The position numbers and the translations under genes were made by a program. Source: CAZCFB01 sp964511535 (GTDB lineage Bacteria; Myxococcota_A; Polyangia; GCA-2747355; CAZCFB01). From it: a stretch of 13,102 nucleotides of DNA. Positions 1 to 5,979 of the stretch are shown piece after piece. Numbering within the stretch: the first letter of the stretch is position 1; every line of letters starts with the position of its first letter. The notes under the pieces are model-generated. The model worked only from the letters and a program-made list of their open reading frames with translations, made no database searches and was not told the origin of the DNA. The stretch covers positions 1 to 13,102 of the forward strand of contig CAZEFW010000201.1 of NCBI GenBank assembly GCA_964511535.1. The letters are read 5' to 3'.

Positions 1-28
1 CCCCCGGTGAGAGACGCGCGGATCACAC

Positions 29-130
29 TCAGGGATTCAGGCTCCTGACACAGCGGAAGCCCATGTCGTGGAGCTGCTCGCCCACCTTGAAGCGCTTCTG
101 CGCCAGGAAGAAAACACTGACTGTTTGAAA
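29..130 (-). pseudogene. C-terminal remnant of a formylglycine-generating-enzyme (SUMF1-like) domain
   Basis: Reading the reverse strand, an open stretch of 33 codons ends at a TGA (29-31) and is closed upstream by a TGA at 131-133. It ends with GFRCVRSLNP. GFRCVR is the usual closing motif of FGE-sulfatase/SUMF1 domains, which oxidise a cysteine of a partner protein or, in many bacterial relatives, serve other roles. Only the last 30 or so residues remain, about a tenth of a normal domain, with no start codon or ribosome site. It is therefore either a decayed gene or the end of a gene broken by a frameshift or insertion. The assignment rests on one short motif. Confidence 0.4.
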
Positions 131-148
131 TCAATGAAGCGGGCGGGC

Positions 149-166
149 CGCGAGTGTTACCTCGCG
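149..166. other. Inverted repeat downstream of the lipoprotein gene
   Basis: CGCGAG (149-154) and CTCGCG (161-166) form a perfect 6-bp stem with a 6-nt loop. It is flanked by a direct repeat GGCGGGCCG at 142-150 and 171-179. It lies about 60 nt past the stop of the reverse-strand lipoprotein gene and could act as a terminator, but no T-run follows on either strand, so an intrinsic terminator is only a possibility. Confidence 0.3.
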
Positions 167-223
167 CAGGGGCGGGCCGACATTGGGTAACAAGTTGAGC
201 GACAAGGGCCTGGCGGCGACGCG

Positions 224-1156
224 CTACCCCGGGCCGGCGTCCGAGGCCGTGGGTGGGCAGCCGATCCCGGCGCTGCGGCCTGCGTATGTCGTGCGGTCGG
301 TGACGCCGGCAGCGCAGACGCCGAAGCCGGTGCCCCAGCCATAAAGGCAGACGCTGCCGGCGGGGCAGTCCTCGTCGTACTTGCAGACCATGGTGCATGC
401 CTGCCGCACGCAGGTCTTGCCCGGCGCCAGCACTGCGTGGCACAGCGAGCAGGTGGCGCCCTTGACCACCCGGTCCCGGGTGCTCGGCTTGTACGGAAAG
501 GCCGCCGGGGCCAGTCCACACTGGGCGCCGTACCCCGCGGGCGCCGGCGGGCGCGCCGCCAGCTCGCAGGCCTTCTTCGCCAGGTTGCATGTGAGCCGGG
601 CGGTGCCCACCGGGGCTGGCCGGCAGTCGTCGTCCGAGGTGCAGGCCGTGCCCGCCATGATGGCCTGGCTCGCGGGGCAGAACAGCCAGATCAAGTGAGC
701 GTACATCTGCTTGCTTACCGGGCCGCTGGAGACCAGGGTCCCCGCGTAGCGCTTGTCCGGCTTGGCGCAGGTGCCGGCGCTGCATGTTCGCAGCATGTTT
801 CCGGTGCTGCACATGGGGCCGGGGTGCGGGTACGGGTGGCTGTGGGTGCAACACTTGACCGCCCCGCCGCCCAGCTCGTAGACCTTGCCGCCCGAGCAGC
901 CGATCCCGCTGAAGTTGCAGTCCCAGTGGCAGCCCGCATAGCACTGGTCGAGCTTGACGAACCGGTCCACCGCAGGCGTCAAATCAGGCGCGGCGTCCGG
1001 GCTGCCCGCCTCCACGGCAGGCGCGTCCTTGCCCGGCGCGTCCTTGCCCGGCGCGTCCACCAGCCCCCGGTCCACCGCCGCCCCCTTGTCCCCCGCGTCA
1101 GCGCACCCGAGGGCAAAGATCAGCCCCAGCCCTACCAGCAAGCGTCGTCTGTACAT
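224..1156 (-). CDS. Cys-rich outer-membrane-type lipoprotein
   Basis: The 310-aa protein starts with a basic n-region, a hydrophobic h-region and ALGC at residues 15-18, a plausible lipoprotein signal with Cys18 acylated. The -3 residue is Ala rather than the preferred Leu. A disordered Asp/Ala/Pro/Gly linker (about 19-66) follows and contains DAPGK repeats. The rest carries about 24 cysteines, with Cx(n)DxDC patterns at 172-178 and 258-264 like the disulfide-knot repeats of myxobacterial surface proteins. One CSLCH (236-240) matches a haem c motif but sits among many cysteines. The start has a very strong ribosome site, GGAGGTGAT, just before the ATG. The shared TGTCAGA/CGTC promoter is not present upstream. 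Ligand and role are unknown. Confidence 0.8.
   Translation of the reverse strand: MYRRRLLVGLGLIFALGCADAGDKGAAVDRGLVDAPGKDAPGKDAPAVEAGSPDAAPDLTPAVDRFVKLDQCYAGCHWDCNFSGIGCSGGKVYELGGGAVKCCTHSHPYPHPGPMCSTGNMLRTCSAGTCAKPDKRYAGTLVSSGPVSKQMYAHLIWLFCPASQAIMAGTACTSDDDCRPAPVGTARLTCNLAKKACELAARPPAPAGYGAQCGLAPAAFPYKPSTRDRVVKGATCSLCHAVLAPGKTCVRQACTMVCKYDEDCPAGSVCLYGWGTGFGVCAAGVTDRTTYAGRSAGIGCPPTASDAGPG
1021..1058. repeat. 15-bp tandem repeat in the lipoprotein linker
   Basis: The unit GCGCGTCCTTGCCCG occurs at 1021-1035 and 1036-1050, with a partial third copy at 1051-1058. On the coding strand it gives repeated DAPGK in the flexible linker just after the lipobox. Copy number at such an in-frame repeat can change by slippage and alter the linker length. 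Confidence 0.85.
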
Positions 1157-1162
1157 GGATCA

Positions 1163-1199
1163 CCTCCCCTGAGGAGGGATTGTACATCGCTCTACATCG
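1163..1199 (-). promoter_or_regulatory. Lipoprotein leader: possible RBS-masking hairpin and spaced direct repeat
   Basis: CCTCC (1163-1167) and GGAGG (1173-1177) can pair with a 5-nt loop, which would hide the strong Shine-Dalgarno of the lipoprotein mRNA. Just upstream in the transcript, TACATCG is repeated at 1183-1189 and 1193-1199. The 10-bp period would put both copies on one DNA face, as expected for a dimeric regulator. Both readings are inferences from short sequences. Confidence 0.3.
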
Positions 1200-1237
1200 G
1201 CGCGATGCGGTGACTTGGCGCGGCGCGCAGCCTTCTG

Positions 1238-1834
1238 TCAGAGAGCCTCTTCCCAGCCGCGCCGTCCAACCTCTGATGCCAGCCAGCGAACGAAGCGCAG
1301 CTTGCGGGCAACGCCTCGCCGCTCGCGGAACCGATGGATGTCTCCGCCAACGCACAAGTAGGTCATGAAGGTCTCGGCGAAGTCCTCCGCGGGGGAAGTG
1401 GCCGCGTATTCAGTCACATGTTCATCAGGCTGGTAGGTTGCAGTTGGCCCGGCCTGGTCGTAAGGGCCGCCGAAGGCGTCCCGGAAGCGCGCGCTGCGGC
1501 GCACCAGCGACGGATGCTCCACGGCGAAGGCGTGGCCCAGTTCGTGACGCAAAATGTCGCGCATGGAGCTGGGGTGACGCCCGCCCAGGCCCAGCCCGGC
1601 GAGGAGCCGGCTCCAGGTGATCAACGGGACATAGATCCCGCGGGCACGGTACCCGGCCAGCGCCATGGCCCGCCCGGGCTGCTCCACATAGAGGCCCTCG
1701 TAGCCACCCAGCGCGGCGGGCTGAGTGAAGACCGGCACATCCCAGATGCGCCGGGTCAGCAATCCAGCCGCTGCCACTTCATTCATCACATGGTCCAGCG
1801 CCCGCTGGACGCCGGCGTGGGTCAGCCGCTTCAT
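1238..1834 (-). CDS. Zincin-type metallopeptidase
   Basis: The 198-aa protein has no evident signal peptide. HELGH at residues 97-101 is the zinc-binding and catalytic HExxH motif. A third ligand could be His107 (HExxH-x5-H, metzincin-like spacing but with Ala in place of the usual Gly) or a glutamate in the downstream PAEDFAETF segment (about 148-156), as in gluzincins. The start chosen at 1834 is preceded by AGGAGG at good spacing. A longer form from 1921 lacks a ribosome site. A copy of the TGTCAGA-N16-CGTC promoter lies about 100 nt upstream (1934-1960). The substrate is unknown. The gene ends 81 nt before the lipoprotein start and could be cotranscribed with it. Confidence 0.75.
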   Translation of the reverse strand: MKRLTHAGVQRALDHVMNEVAAAGLLTRRIWDVPVFTQPAALGGYEGLYVEQPGRAMALAGYRARGIYVPLITWSRLLAGLGLGGRHPSSMRDILRHELGHAFAVEHPSLVRRSARFRDAFGGPYDQAGPTATYQPDEHVTEYAATSPAEDFAETFMTYLCVGGDIHRFRERRGVARKLRFVRWLASEVGRRGWEEAL

Positions 1835-1933
1835 GCTGCCTCCTTCTGCCAGGTGGGGCTCCTGGCCTTGCGTTAATCGGCGCGGCCCATCAGCCCACCC
1901 CCTCGCGTTCGGCTTCCTCACAACACCAGACCG

Positions 1934-1960
1934 GACGGCCGGCCCGGAAGTTCTCTGACA
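1934..1960 (-). promoter_or_regulatory. ECF-like promoter P1 (TGTCAGA-N16-CGTC)
   Basis: Read on the reverse strand, TGTCAGA starts at 1960 and CGTC ends at 1934, with the exact spacing of the other seven copies. It points at the metallopeptidase (start 1834) and leaves a leader of about 90 nt. This is a full match to the window consensus. Confidence 0.75.
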
Positions 1961-2064
1961 TGCCCGGGGCCAGGCTCCCCTCGCGCACCGCCAAAACCAG
2001 AACCTGCCGAACAGTGGCAGCGTCCCGTCTTCACGGCGCAGGCCGCAGTTGCTACCGTCACTTC

Positions 2065-2964
2065 ATGCCTGCTACCGAAATCATCTACAGCCAGGAATCC
2101 CTCGATCTCATCATGAGCAAGATCGAGGCCGACCTCCAGAGGTACAGCTCGGTCCAGGATCTCGGACTGGACCTCGACAAACTCGGCGAACCCACCCAGG
2201 CGGTGCTTGCCGTGACGGCCGCGTTTGAGCGGCTGGTGGGTCAGGTATTCATGGAGATGCGGGCCGAGGAGGGCGCCGAGATCAGCTCGAAGCAGCTTGC
2301 ACATCAGCTGTCATGGGTGGCCAAGCAATACAGGGACCGGGCAGAGCAGAAAGACCCGGAGGCGATCCACTTCCAGAGCATTGCGCGCTTCGCCTGGTTT
2401 CTGCACAACACGCGCAACTATGTCTCGCATCTGGGTCGCCGGGTCTCCGCGGACGACAGAATGGAGGTGCTGCGCGCGTTCTGGCAGGTGTTGAACTGGC
2501 GCCTGGAGTATTGCGACCTGCTCACGGCCCGCTGGATCATCGAGGCCCCGGTGCGGGAGGTATGCCCGGTGACCAACAGTGACGGCGAGCTGTCAGTTCC
2601 GCGATCTGTCTGGCAGCTGATGGAGGATTTCAGGCGCCACTACAGGGAGCAGGAATACGAGCGCCTTGCCGCCTGCATCGACGAGGACTACGTCGGCCGG
2701 CTTTACGAGGAGGAGGACCGCGCCGGCTTGATGTCAGCCATCCGCGGGTACCACCGGGATTGCGATCCTGACAACATTCGCCCGACCATCCACCTGACCG
2801 TCCACGGCCACCACATCGACGACGACGGGCAACTCTGGCTGCACATCAAGTTTGTCCTGCACGAGGAGGGCGCGGATGTGGAGACGGAGGTGCAGTTCGT
2901 CAGACTGCGTGGCCTGTCGAGCGAACGGGCTCGCATTGTCGAGATACGACAGCTGCGGCCCTGA
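2065..2964 (+). CDS. HEPN-like domain fused to NTF2-like domain
   Basis: The 299-aa soluble protein has two parts. The N-terminal part (about 1-165) is all-helical and contains RNYVSH at 117-122. This fits the R-x4-H motif, often RN at its start, of HEPN ribonucleases and the related DUF4145-type proteins. The C-terminal part (about 183-297) has a helix-rich start (FRRHYREQEYERLAACIDED) followed by amphipathic strands, as in NTF2/SnoaL-like folds. HEPN proteins commonly act as toxin RNases or antiviral effectors. NTF2-like modules often bind small ligands. The start at 2065 is the natural domain start but has no obvious Shine-Dalgarno, so leaderless translation or the ATG at 2113 is possible. 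It converges on the amidase gene with only 3 nt between the stops. No shared promoter element points at it. Confidence 0.65.
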   Translation: MPATEIIYSQESLDLIMSKIEADLQRYSSVQDLGLDLDKLGEPTQAVLAVTAAFERLVGQVFMEMRAEEGAEISSKQLAHQLSWVAKQYRDRAEQKDPEAIHFQSIARFAWFLHNTRNYVSHLGRRVSADDRMEVLRAFWQVLNWRLEYCDLLTARWIIEAPVREVCPVTNSDGELSVPRSVWQLMEDFRRHYREQEYERLAACIDEDYVGRLYEEEDRAGLMSAIRGYHRDCDPDNIRPTIHLTVHGHHIDDDGQLWLHIKFVLHEEGADVETEVQFVRLRGLSSERARIVEIRQLRP

Positions 2965-2967
2965 GCC

Positions 2968-3969
2968 TCAGCGCCGCCACAGCATCACCTCGCCGGTGGC
3001 CGGGCGGAAAGCCATCTGCTGGCGGGTCTCGGCGTTGAGCACGGGGGCATGATCCAGGCAGCCAGCCAGCGTGTTCAGGTCTCCGGTGGTGGCGCTCCGT
3101 CTCAGCAGCCGCTTCAGCGACGCCGCGCGCTGTCCGGAATCCGCGAGGTCTTCGAGTCCGGCGTTGGCAGCTGTCAGTGCGGGTGCCACGTGGTGGTTGG
3201 CCTGAGTGATCACCTCCCCGCCTGCGCGACGGACCCTGGCGCGGGTGCGGGTTCGCTCGATCACGCAGGCCTGGTTCGGGGTTGAGCCGCACAGCGTGAA
3301 GAAGGCGGGGGCTGACAGTGGCGTGTCCCGCAATCCAGCGAGGGCGGCGTCGAAGCTGTCGGTGGTTTCCAGCACCTCCCGCAGCAGGAAGGCGGGGCCG
3401 AAGTCGAACCCCGGCATCCGCGTGGAGGGTGCCCAGTTGATCGTGACCGAGTAGCGGCCTGGCAGCATGCCAGACAGCACGCCCACGAAGCCCAAAACGC
3501 CTACGGCGTAAAACGACCGCTTGCCGCGCCGGAAGTCCAGCAGCCGGGTGGCCTGGCCAATGCGGGTCAGGGGCCAGTCGAGGTTGCGCACATGTACCGG
3601 CCCGCCATGGGCATGCGGGATCACGCCAGCGGTGCAGCCGAGGTGCCCGATGTCGACGATGTGGCTCAGCTCGAAGGCGCAGTTGAGTAGCGTGGCCTCT
3701 CCAGAGGTCAGGCCCAGCCCCCGGGCCCAGGCATCCATCTCGGCGACGTATCGCCCACCAGACGATATGTACCGCTGCCGAAGCAGCGCGCCCGCGCCCT
3801 GGAGAACCAGGCGGGGCAGCGGCGTGCCCTCGAGCGCCTCGTGGGCCAGCCGCCTGGCGGCCCGGGCCTCCACACGGATCACCTGGTCCCATCGTTTCTC
3901 CTCGGGGAGGTCGAGGTCGATGACATGGTCGGCGCGGGAGGTGGCGTCGTGGCATTGGAAATCTGTCAT
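2968..3969 (-). CDS. NAAA/acid-ceramidase-like N-terminal-nucleophile amidase
   Basis: The 333-aa protein matches the linear C-N amide hydrolase superfamily (choloylglycine hydrolase, acid ceramidase, N-acylethanolamine acid amidase). Cys112 in GHLGCTAG would become the N-terminal nucleophile after self-cleavage. Arg128 and Asp131 in VRNLDW follow at +16 and +19, the spacing known in NAAA. Asn258 in TQANHH fits the oxyanion asparagine, and the segment around SGMLPGRYSVTINW is also typical. About 111 residues would form the removed alpha-subunit. There is no signal peptide. Expected substrates are fatty-acid amides, acyl-homoserine lactones or beta-lactam-like amides; the exact one cannot be read from sequence. 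A purine-rich GGGAG site precedes the ATG. It lies 41 nt after the small CxC/CxxC gene, probably in one transcript. Confidence 0.8.
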   Translation of the reverse strand: MTDFQCHDATSRADHVIDLDLPEEKRWDQVIRVEARAARRLAHEALEGTPLPRLVLQGAGALLRQRYISSGGRYVAEMDAWARGLGLTSGEATLLNCAFELSHIVDIGHLGCTAGVIPHAHGGPVHVRNLDWPLTRIGQATRLLDFRRGKRSFYAVGVLGFVGVLSGMLPGRYSVTINWAPSTRMPGFDFGPAFLLREVLETTDSFDAALAGLRDTPLSAPAFFTLCGSTPNQACVIERTRTRARVRRAGGEVITQANHHVAPALTAANAGLEDLADSGQRAASLKRLLRRSATTGDLNTLAGCLDHAPVLNAETRQQMAFRPATGEVMLWRR

Positions 3970-4010
3970 CTCCCGCTCCCTGTGGTCTGGCCGTTCATTT
4001 CAACTCGTGC

Positions 4011-4265
4011 TCAGGCGCTGCGGCGAAGCGGGACGACGACGGCCAGCTGGCTCGTCCCCGCGGCGGCGGTCCGCTGCTTGCTCAGCGCGCTGTCGTAGAG
4101 CCGTTGAAAGCAGGCTGCGCACAGCGGGTGCATGCGATCGGTGTGCACTCGCTTGTGGCCGCGGGATGCTCGCGAGATGAACAGCGGCCGCTTGCCGCAG
4201 CGGCAAGGCCTGCGGCGAGGGCCGTGAAGCGGTGGGCGGATGGGGGTGGTCCTCGAGCGGTTCAT
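4011..4265 (-). CDS. Small basic protein with CxC...CxxC putative zinc site
   Basis: The 84-aa protein has an Arg/Pro-rich N-terminus. Cys21 and Cys23 (CRCG) and Cys49 and Cys52 (CAAC) are separated by a basic stretch rich in Arg, Lys and His. The four cysteines could bind one zinc ion in a zinc-ribbon or treble-clef-like fold, which suggests nucleic-acid or protein binding. I do not recognise a named family. Support for a real gene comes from the GAGGAGG ribosome site 5 nt before the ATG, a shared promoter (4295-4321) 30 nt upstream, and its place 41 nt before the amidase gene. Confidence 0.65.
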   Translation of the reverse strand: MNRSRTTPIRPPLHGPRRRPCRCGKRPLFISRASRGHKRVHTDRMHPLCAACFQRLYDSALSKQRTAAAGTSQLAVVVPLRRSA

Positions 4266-4294
4266 GGCGTCCTCCTCGTATCTCTATGAGGAAG

Positions 4295-4321
4295 GACGTA
4301 GTCGTCGGCGCCTTTCTGACG
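4295..4321 (-). promoter_or_regulatory. ECF-like promoter P2 (CGTCAGA-N16-CGTC)
   Basis: One mismatch from the consensus (first base C). CGTCAGA starts at 4321 and CGTC ends at 4295 on the reverse strand, spacing identical to the others, 30 nt before the CxC/CxxC gene. Its -35 lies inside the perfect inverted repeat CTGAC-N-GTCAG (4316-4326), which might also bind a regulator of the divergent HNH gene. Confidence 0.7.
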
Positions 4322-4383
4322 GTCAGTCGACCTAAACAAGGAGAGCGGGACCGAATGGATACCGGTGGTAGAATCAGCTTCGC

Positions 4384-5334
4384 GTGTTCCCCTTCATCGC
4401 CAACACCGACCGGCAGTGGTTCGACTACCTGTCCATGCGCGCCGAAGACGGCCGGGTGGACGAGGTCAACTTCTGGCAGCCCAGGAGTGTCAGGCCGATG
4501 AAGAAGATGTCGCCCGGCGAGCCGGTGTTCTTTCGGCTCAAGAAGCCGGACCACTGCGTCGTGGGGTTTGGCTTCTTCGCTCACTTCCAGGTGGTGAGCA
4601 TCGAGAATGCCTGGGACCTCTTTTCCTGGCGCAATGGCGACGATTCCTATTTGAGCTTTTTGCAGCGTTTGTCCCGGTACCGGGGCGATGACCTGTCAGT
4701 GCCAGCCAACCGGCGCAAGCCCATGGGATGCACCATCCTGCGCGAGGCCGTCTTTTGGCCCGAGTCACGCTGGATCCGTTGGTATCAGGACGAGGGGTGG
4801 GCGCCCAACATCATCCAGGGCAAGACCGAGACCGATGCCGTGCGTGCGGCGCGTCTGATGAAACAGCTGGAGCTGGACACGGCGGCGGCGCCCGCTGAGT
4901 TCGCGCCGCGCTTCGAGCTGGTGGAGGGCGACGAGCGCCTGTGGGTGGAATCCAGGACCGTGCAGCGAGAGGGACAGGGGACTTTCCGCCTGCGCCTGCT
5001 GGACGCCTACGGTCGCTGCGCCATCTCCGGTGAACGCACCGAGCCCGTGCTGGATGCGGCCCACATCCAGCCCTACAAGGGCCCACGGTCGAACCACATC
5101 CAGAACGGACTGCTGCTGACCAAGGAGTTCCACGCCCTGTTCGACGAGGGCCTGATCACCGTCACCCCGGACTACGAGGTGCGCGTGTCCGAGGCCATCG
5201 CCCACCGCTGGAAGAACGGCAAGCGCTACTACAGCTTCGACGGCAGCAAGCTGCGCCAGACACCGCAGCTGCCTGACCTGCAACCCAGCCGCGACGCGCT
5301 GGCATGGCACGGCGAGTTCCGATTCGAGGTGTGA
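4384..5334 (+). CDS. HNH endonuclease with N-terminal PUA/EVE-like domain
   Basis: The 316-aa protein has a C-terminal HNH module at about 197-265: AAHIQP (His227), IQNGLLL (Asn241) and EFHALFD (His250), preceded by the FRLRLLDAYGRCAISG block typical of HNH_2-type putative restriction nucleases. The N-terminal 100 residues (IANTDRQWFDYL, then PGEPVFFRLKKP and GFGFFAHF) look like a PUA/EVE/ASCH-type fold, used elsewhere to read modified bases or RNA. The combination suggests a modification-dependent or defence nuclease that cuts DNA; that is inference. The GTG at 4384 is the only usable start because TAG at 4369-4371 closes the frame; GGTGG lies about 15 nt upstream, a weak site. No methylase is adjacent. 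No shared promoter points at it. Confidence 0.75.
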   Translation: MFPFIANTDRQWFDYLSMRAEDGRVDEVNFWQPRSVRPMKKMSPGEPVFFRLKKPDHCVVGFGFFAHFQVVSIENAWDLFSWRNGDDSYLSFLQRLSRYRGDDLSVPANRRKPMGCTILREAVFWPESRWIRWYQDEGWAPNIIQGKTETDAVRAARLMKQLELDTAAAPAEFAPRFELVEGDERLWVESRTVQREGQGTFRLRLLDAYGRCAISGERTEPVLDAAHIQPYKGPRSNHIQNGLLLTKEFHALFDEGLITVTPDYEVRVSEAIAHRWKNGKRYYSFDGSKLRQTPQLPDLQPSRDALAWHGEFRFEV

Positions 5335-5339
5335 TGCCG

Positions 5340-5352
5340 TTAGCTTAGCTAA
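5340..5352. repeat. 13-bp palindrome between convergent genes
   Basis: TTAGC-TTA-GCTAA is a perfect inverted repeat across the stop codon of the reverse 70-aa glycine-zipper gene, just after the HNH stop. It is too short and lacks a T-run for a confident terminator. Confidence 0.35.
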
Positions 5353-5557
5353 TGAAGAACCCGGCCGCGAAGCCCACGGCGCCGCCGATGAGCCCGCCTG
5401 CGACAGCTCCCTGAACGCCGAAGACCTTGCCGACGTTGCCGCCGATCATGGCGCCCGCCTTGCCGCCCGCGGCCGCGCCCGTGAGCCCGCCGACCATCTT
5501 CTTTGAGCCCTTGGTGGGGAAGAGGCTGCTTCCGCTTTTCTGGATTTCTTTCTTCAT
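5345..5557 (-). CDS. Small glycine-zipper membrane protein, 70 aa
   Basis: A lysine-rich N-terminus (MKKEIQKSGSSLFPTKGSKK) is followed by two Gly/Ala hydrophobic segments (about 21-45 and 47-69) full of GxxxG spacing: GGLTGAAAGGKAGAMIGG and GAVAGGLIGGAVGFAAG. Such zippers pack helices tightly and drive oligomerisation or pore formation in membranes. There is no cleavable signal. AGGAG precedes the ATG by 7 nt. A full-match shared promoter (5598-5624) lies 41 nt upstream, back to back with the promoter of the 32-aa peptide. It could be a pore-forming peptide, an envelope stress protein or an inner-membrane component; sequence alone does not decide. Confidence 0.75.
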   Translation of the reverse strand: MKKEIQKSGSSLFPTKGSKKMVGGLTGAAAGGKAGAMIGGNVGKVFGVQGAVAGGLIGGAVGFAAGFFIS

Positions 5558-5597
5558 CGTTCACTCCTGGAATCGTGATTTCCGCTTACGGGAAATT

Positions 5598-5624
5598 GAC
5601 GCGCCTGACGGGTGTTTTCTGACA
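5598..5624 (-). promoter_or_regulatory. ECF-like promoter P3 (TGTCAGA-N16-CGTC)
   Basis: Full match on the reverse strand, TGTCAGA from 5624 and CGTC to 5598, 41 nt before the 70-aa glycine-zipper gene. It is divergent from P4, with about 55 bp between the two -35 elements. Confidence 0.8.
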
Positions 5625-5679
5625 GCTCGATCCAGATCCGCCGTCAGCAGCTCGAAGCGGTTCGTTTCAACGTGCGAAG

Positions 5680-5706
5680 TGTCAGAGCCCTCTGCCGCAT
5701 GCCGTC
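5680..5706 (+). promoter_or_regulatory. ECF-like promoter P4 (TGTCAGA-N16-CGTC)
   Basis: This is the only forward-strand copy: TGTCAGA at 5680-5686 and CGTC at 5703-5706, a full match. It reads into the 32-aa lysine-tailed peptide gene, whose ATG lies 51 nt past the -10. That the one forward copy precedes the one forward-strand small gene of the set supports a promoter role. Confidence 0.8.
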
Positions 5707-5727
5707 TCTCCTGTGTAGGTCGCAGTC

Positions 5728-5760
5728 ATGAATCGAACTGAACGGGAGACACGCAAATGA
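5728..5760 (+). CDS. Possible 10-aa leader peptide overlapping the 32-aa gene
   Basis: ATG at 5728 opens a 10-codon frame (MNRTERETRK) ending in TGA at 5758-5760, which overlaps the ATG of the next frame as ATGA. It starts about 20 nt past the P4 -10 element, with a weak AGGT upstream. It may be a translated leader that couples to the 32-aa peptide, or chance. Confidence 0.25.
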   Translation: MNRTERETRK

Positions 5761-5855
5761 AACTCATCGCAGGCAACGACCCCACCCTCATCAGCCTTTG
5801 GGCCCTCCTGAAGATCCTGTGCAGTACGGACAAGAAGAAGAAGCGCAAGAAGTAG
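5757..5855 (+). CDS. 32-aa peptide: short hydrophobic helix plus lysine tail
   Basis: The peptide begins MKLIAGNDPTLISLWALLKI, then has a single Cys and ends in a strongly basic KKKKRKK tail. The hydrophobic stretch (about 10-22) with a cationic end resembles small membrane-active peptides and type I toxin or holin-like peptides. No family is recognised. Support for a real gene comes from GGGAG 9 nt before the ATG, a full-match shared promoter (5680-5706), and a strong hairpin terminator-like structure about 95 nt past the stop. It diverges from the 70-aa glycine-zipper gene, suggesting paired expression. Confidence 0.6.
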   Translation: MKLIAGNDPTLISLWALLKILCSTDKKKKRKK

Positions 5856-5947
5856 CGCCAGCGGCCACGCGCAGAACATGCCCGCGCCCGGGCGGCCGTG
5901 GAGCACGGTCGGCGTCCAGGGCGTTGTGCGGTGTTTTTGGATCAGCC

Positions 5948-5979
5948 GGGCCCCCGAAGAAGGGGGCCCCGGGCGTTTT
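5948..5979 (+). terminator. GC-rich hairpin terminator between convergent genes
   Basis: GGGCCCCC (5948-5955) pairs with GGGGGCCC (5962-5969) as a perfect 8-bp stem with loop GAAGAA. It is followed by CGGGCG and a four-T run (5976-5979). It lies after the 32-aa peptide gene and directly against the stop of the reverse GreA-like gene, so it probably ends the forward transcript and may serve both. Confidence 0.7.

Noticed and set aside
437..448. CxxCH haem-binding motif in the lipoprotein
   Set aside because: A single CSLCH among about 24 cysteines in disulfide-knot-like patterns is more simply a disulfide cysteine pair.
1235..1262. Forward TGTCAGAG resembling another shared promoter
   Set aside because: No CGTC at the required distance (nearest is about 4 nt too far), it overlaps the end of the metallopeptidase gene, and no forward gene follows closely.
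2900..3955. 351-codon reverse frame overlapping the amidase
   Set aside because: Out-of-frame shadow; translation is Arg/Pro/Gly-rich while the other frame carries the full amidase motif set.
5486..5557. Double-glycine bacteriocin leader in the 70-aa zipper protein
   Set aside because: MVGG at 21-24 has a fitting -4 residue but the other conserved leader positions are missing and no peptidase-ABC exporter is nearby.
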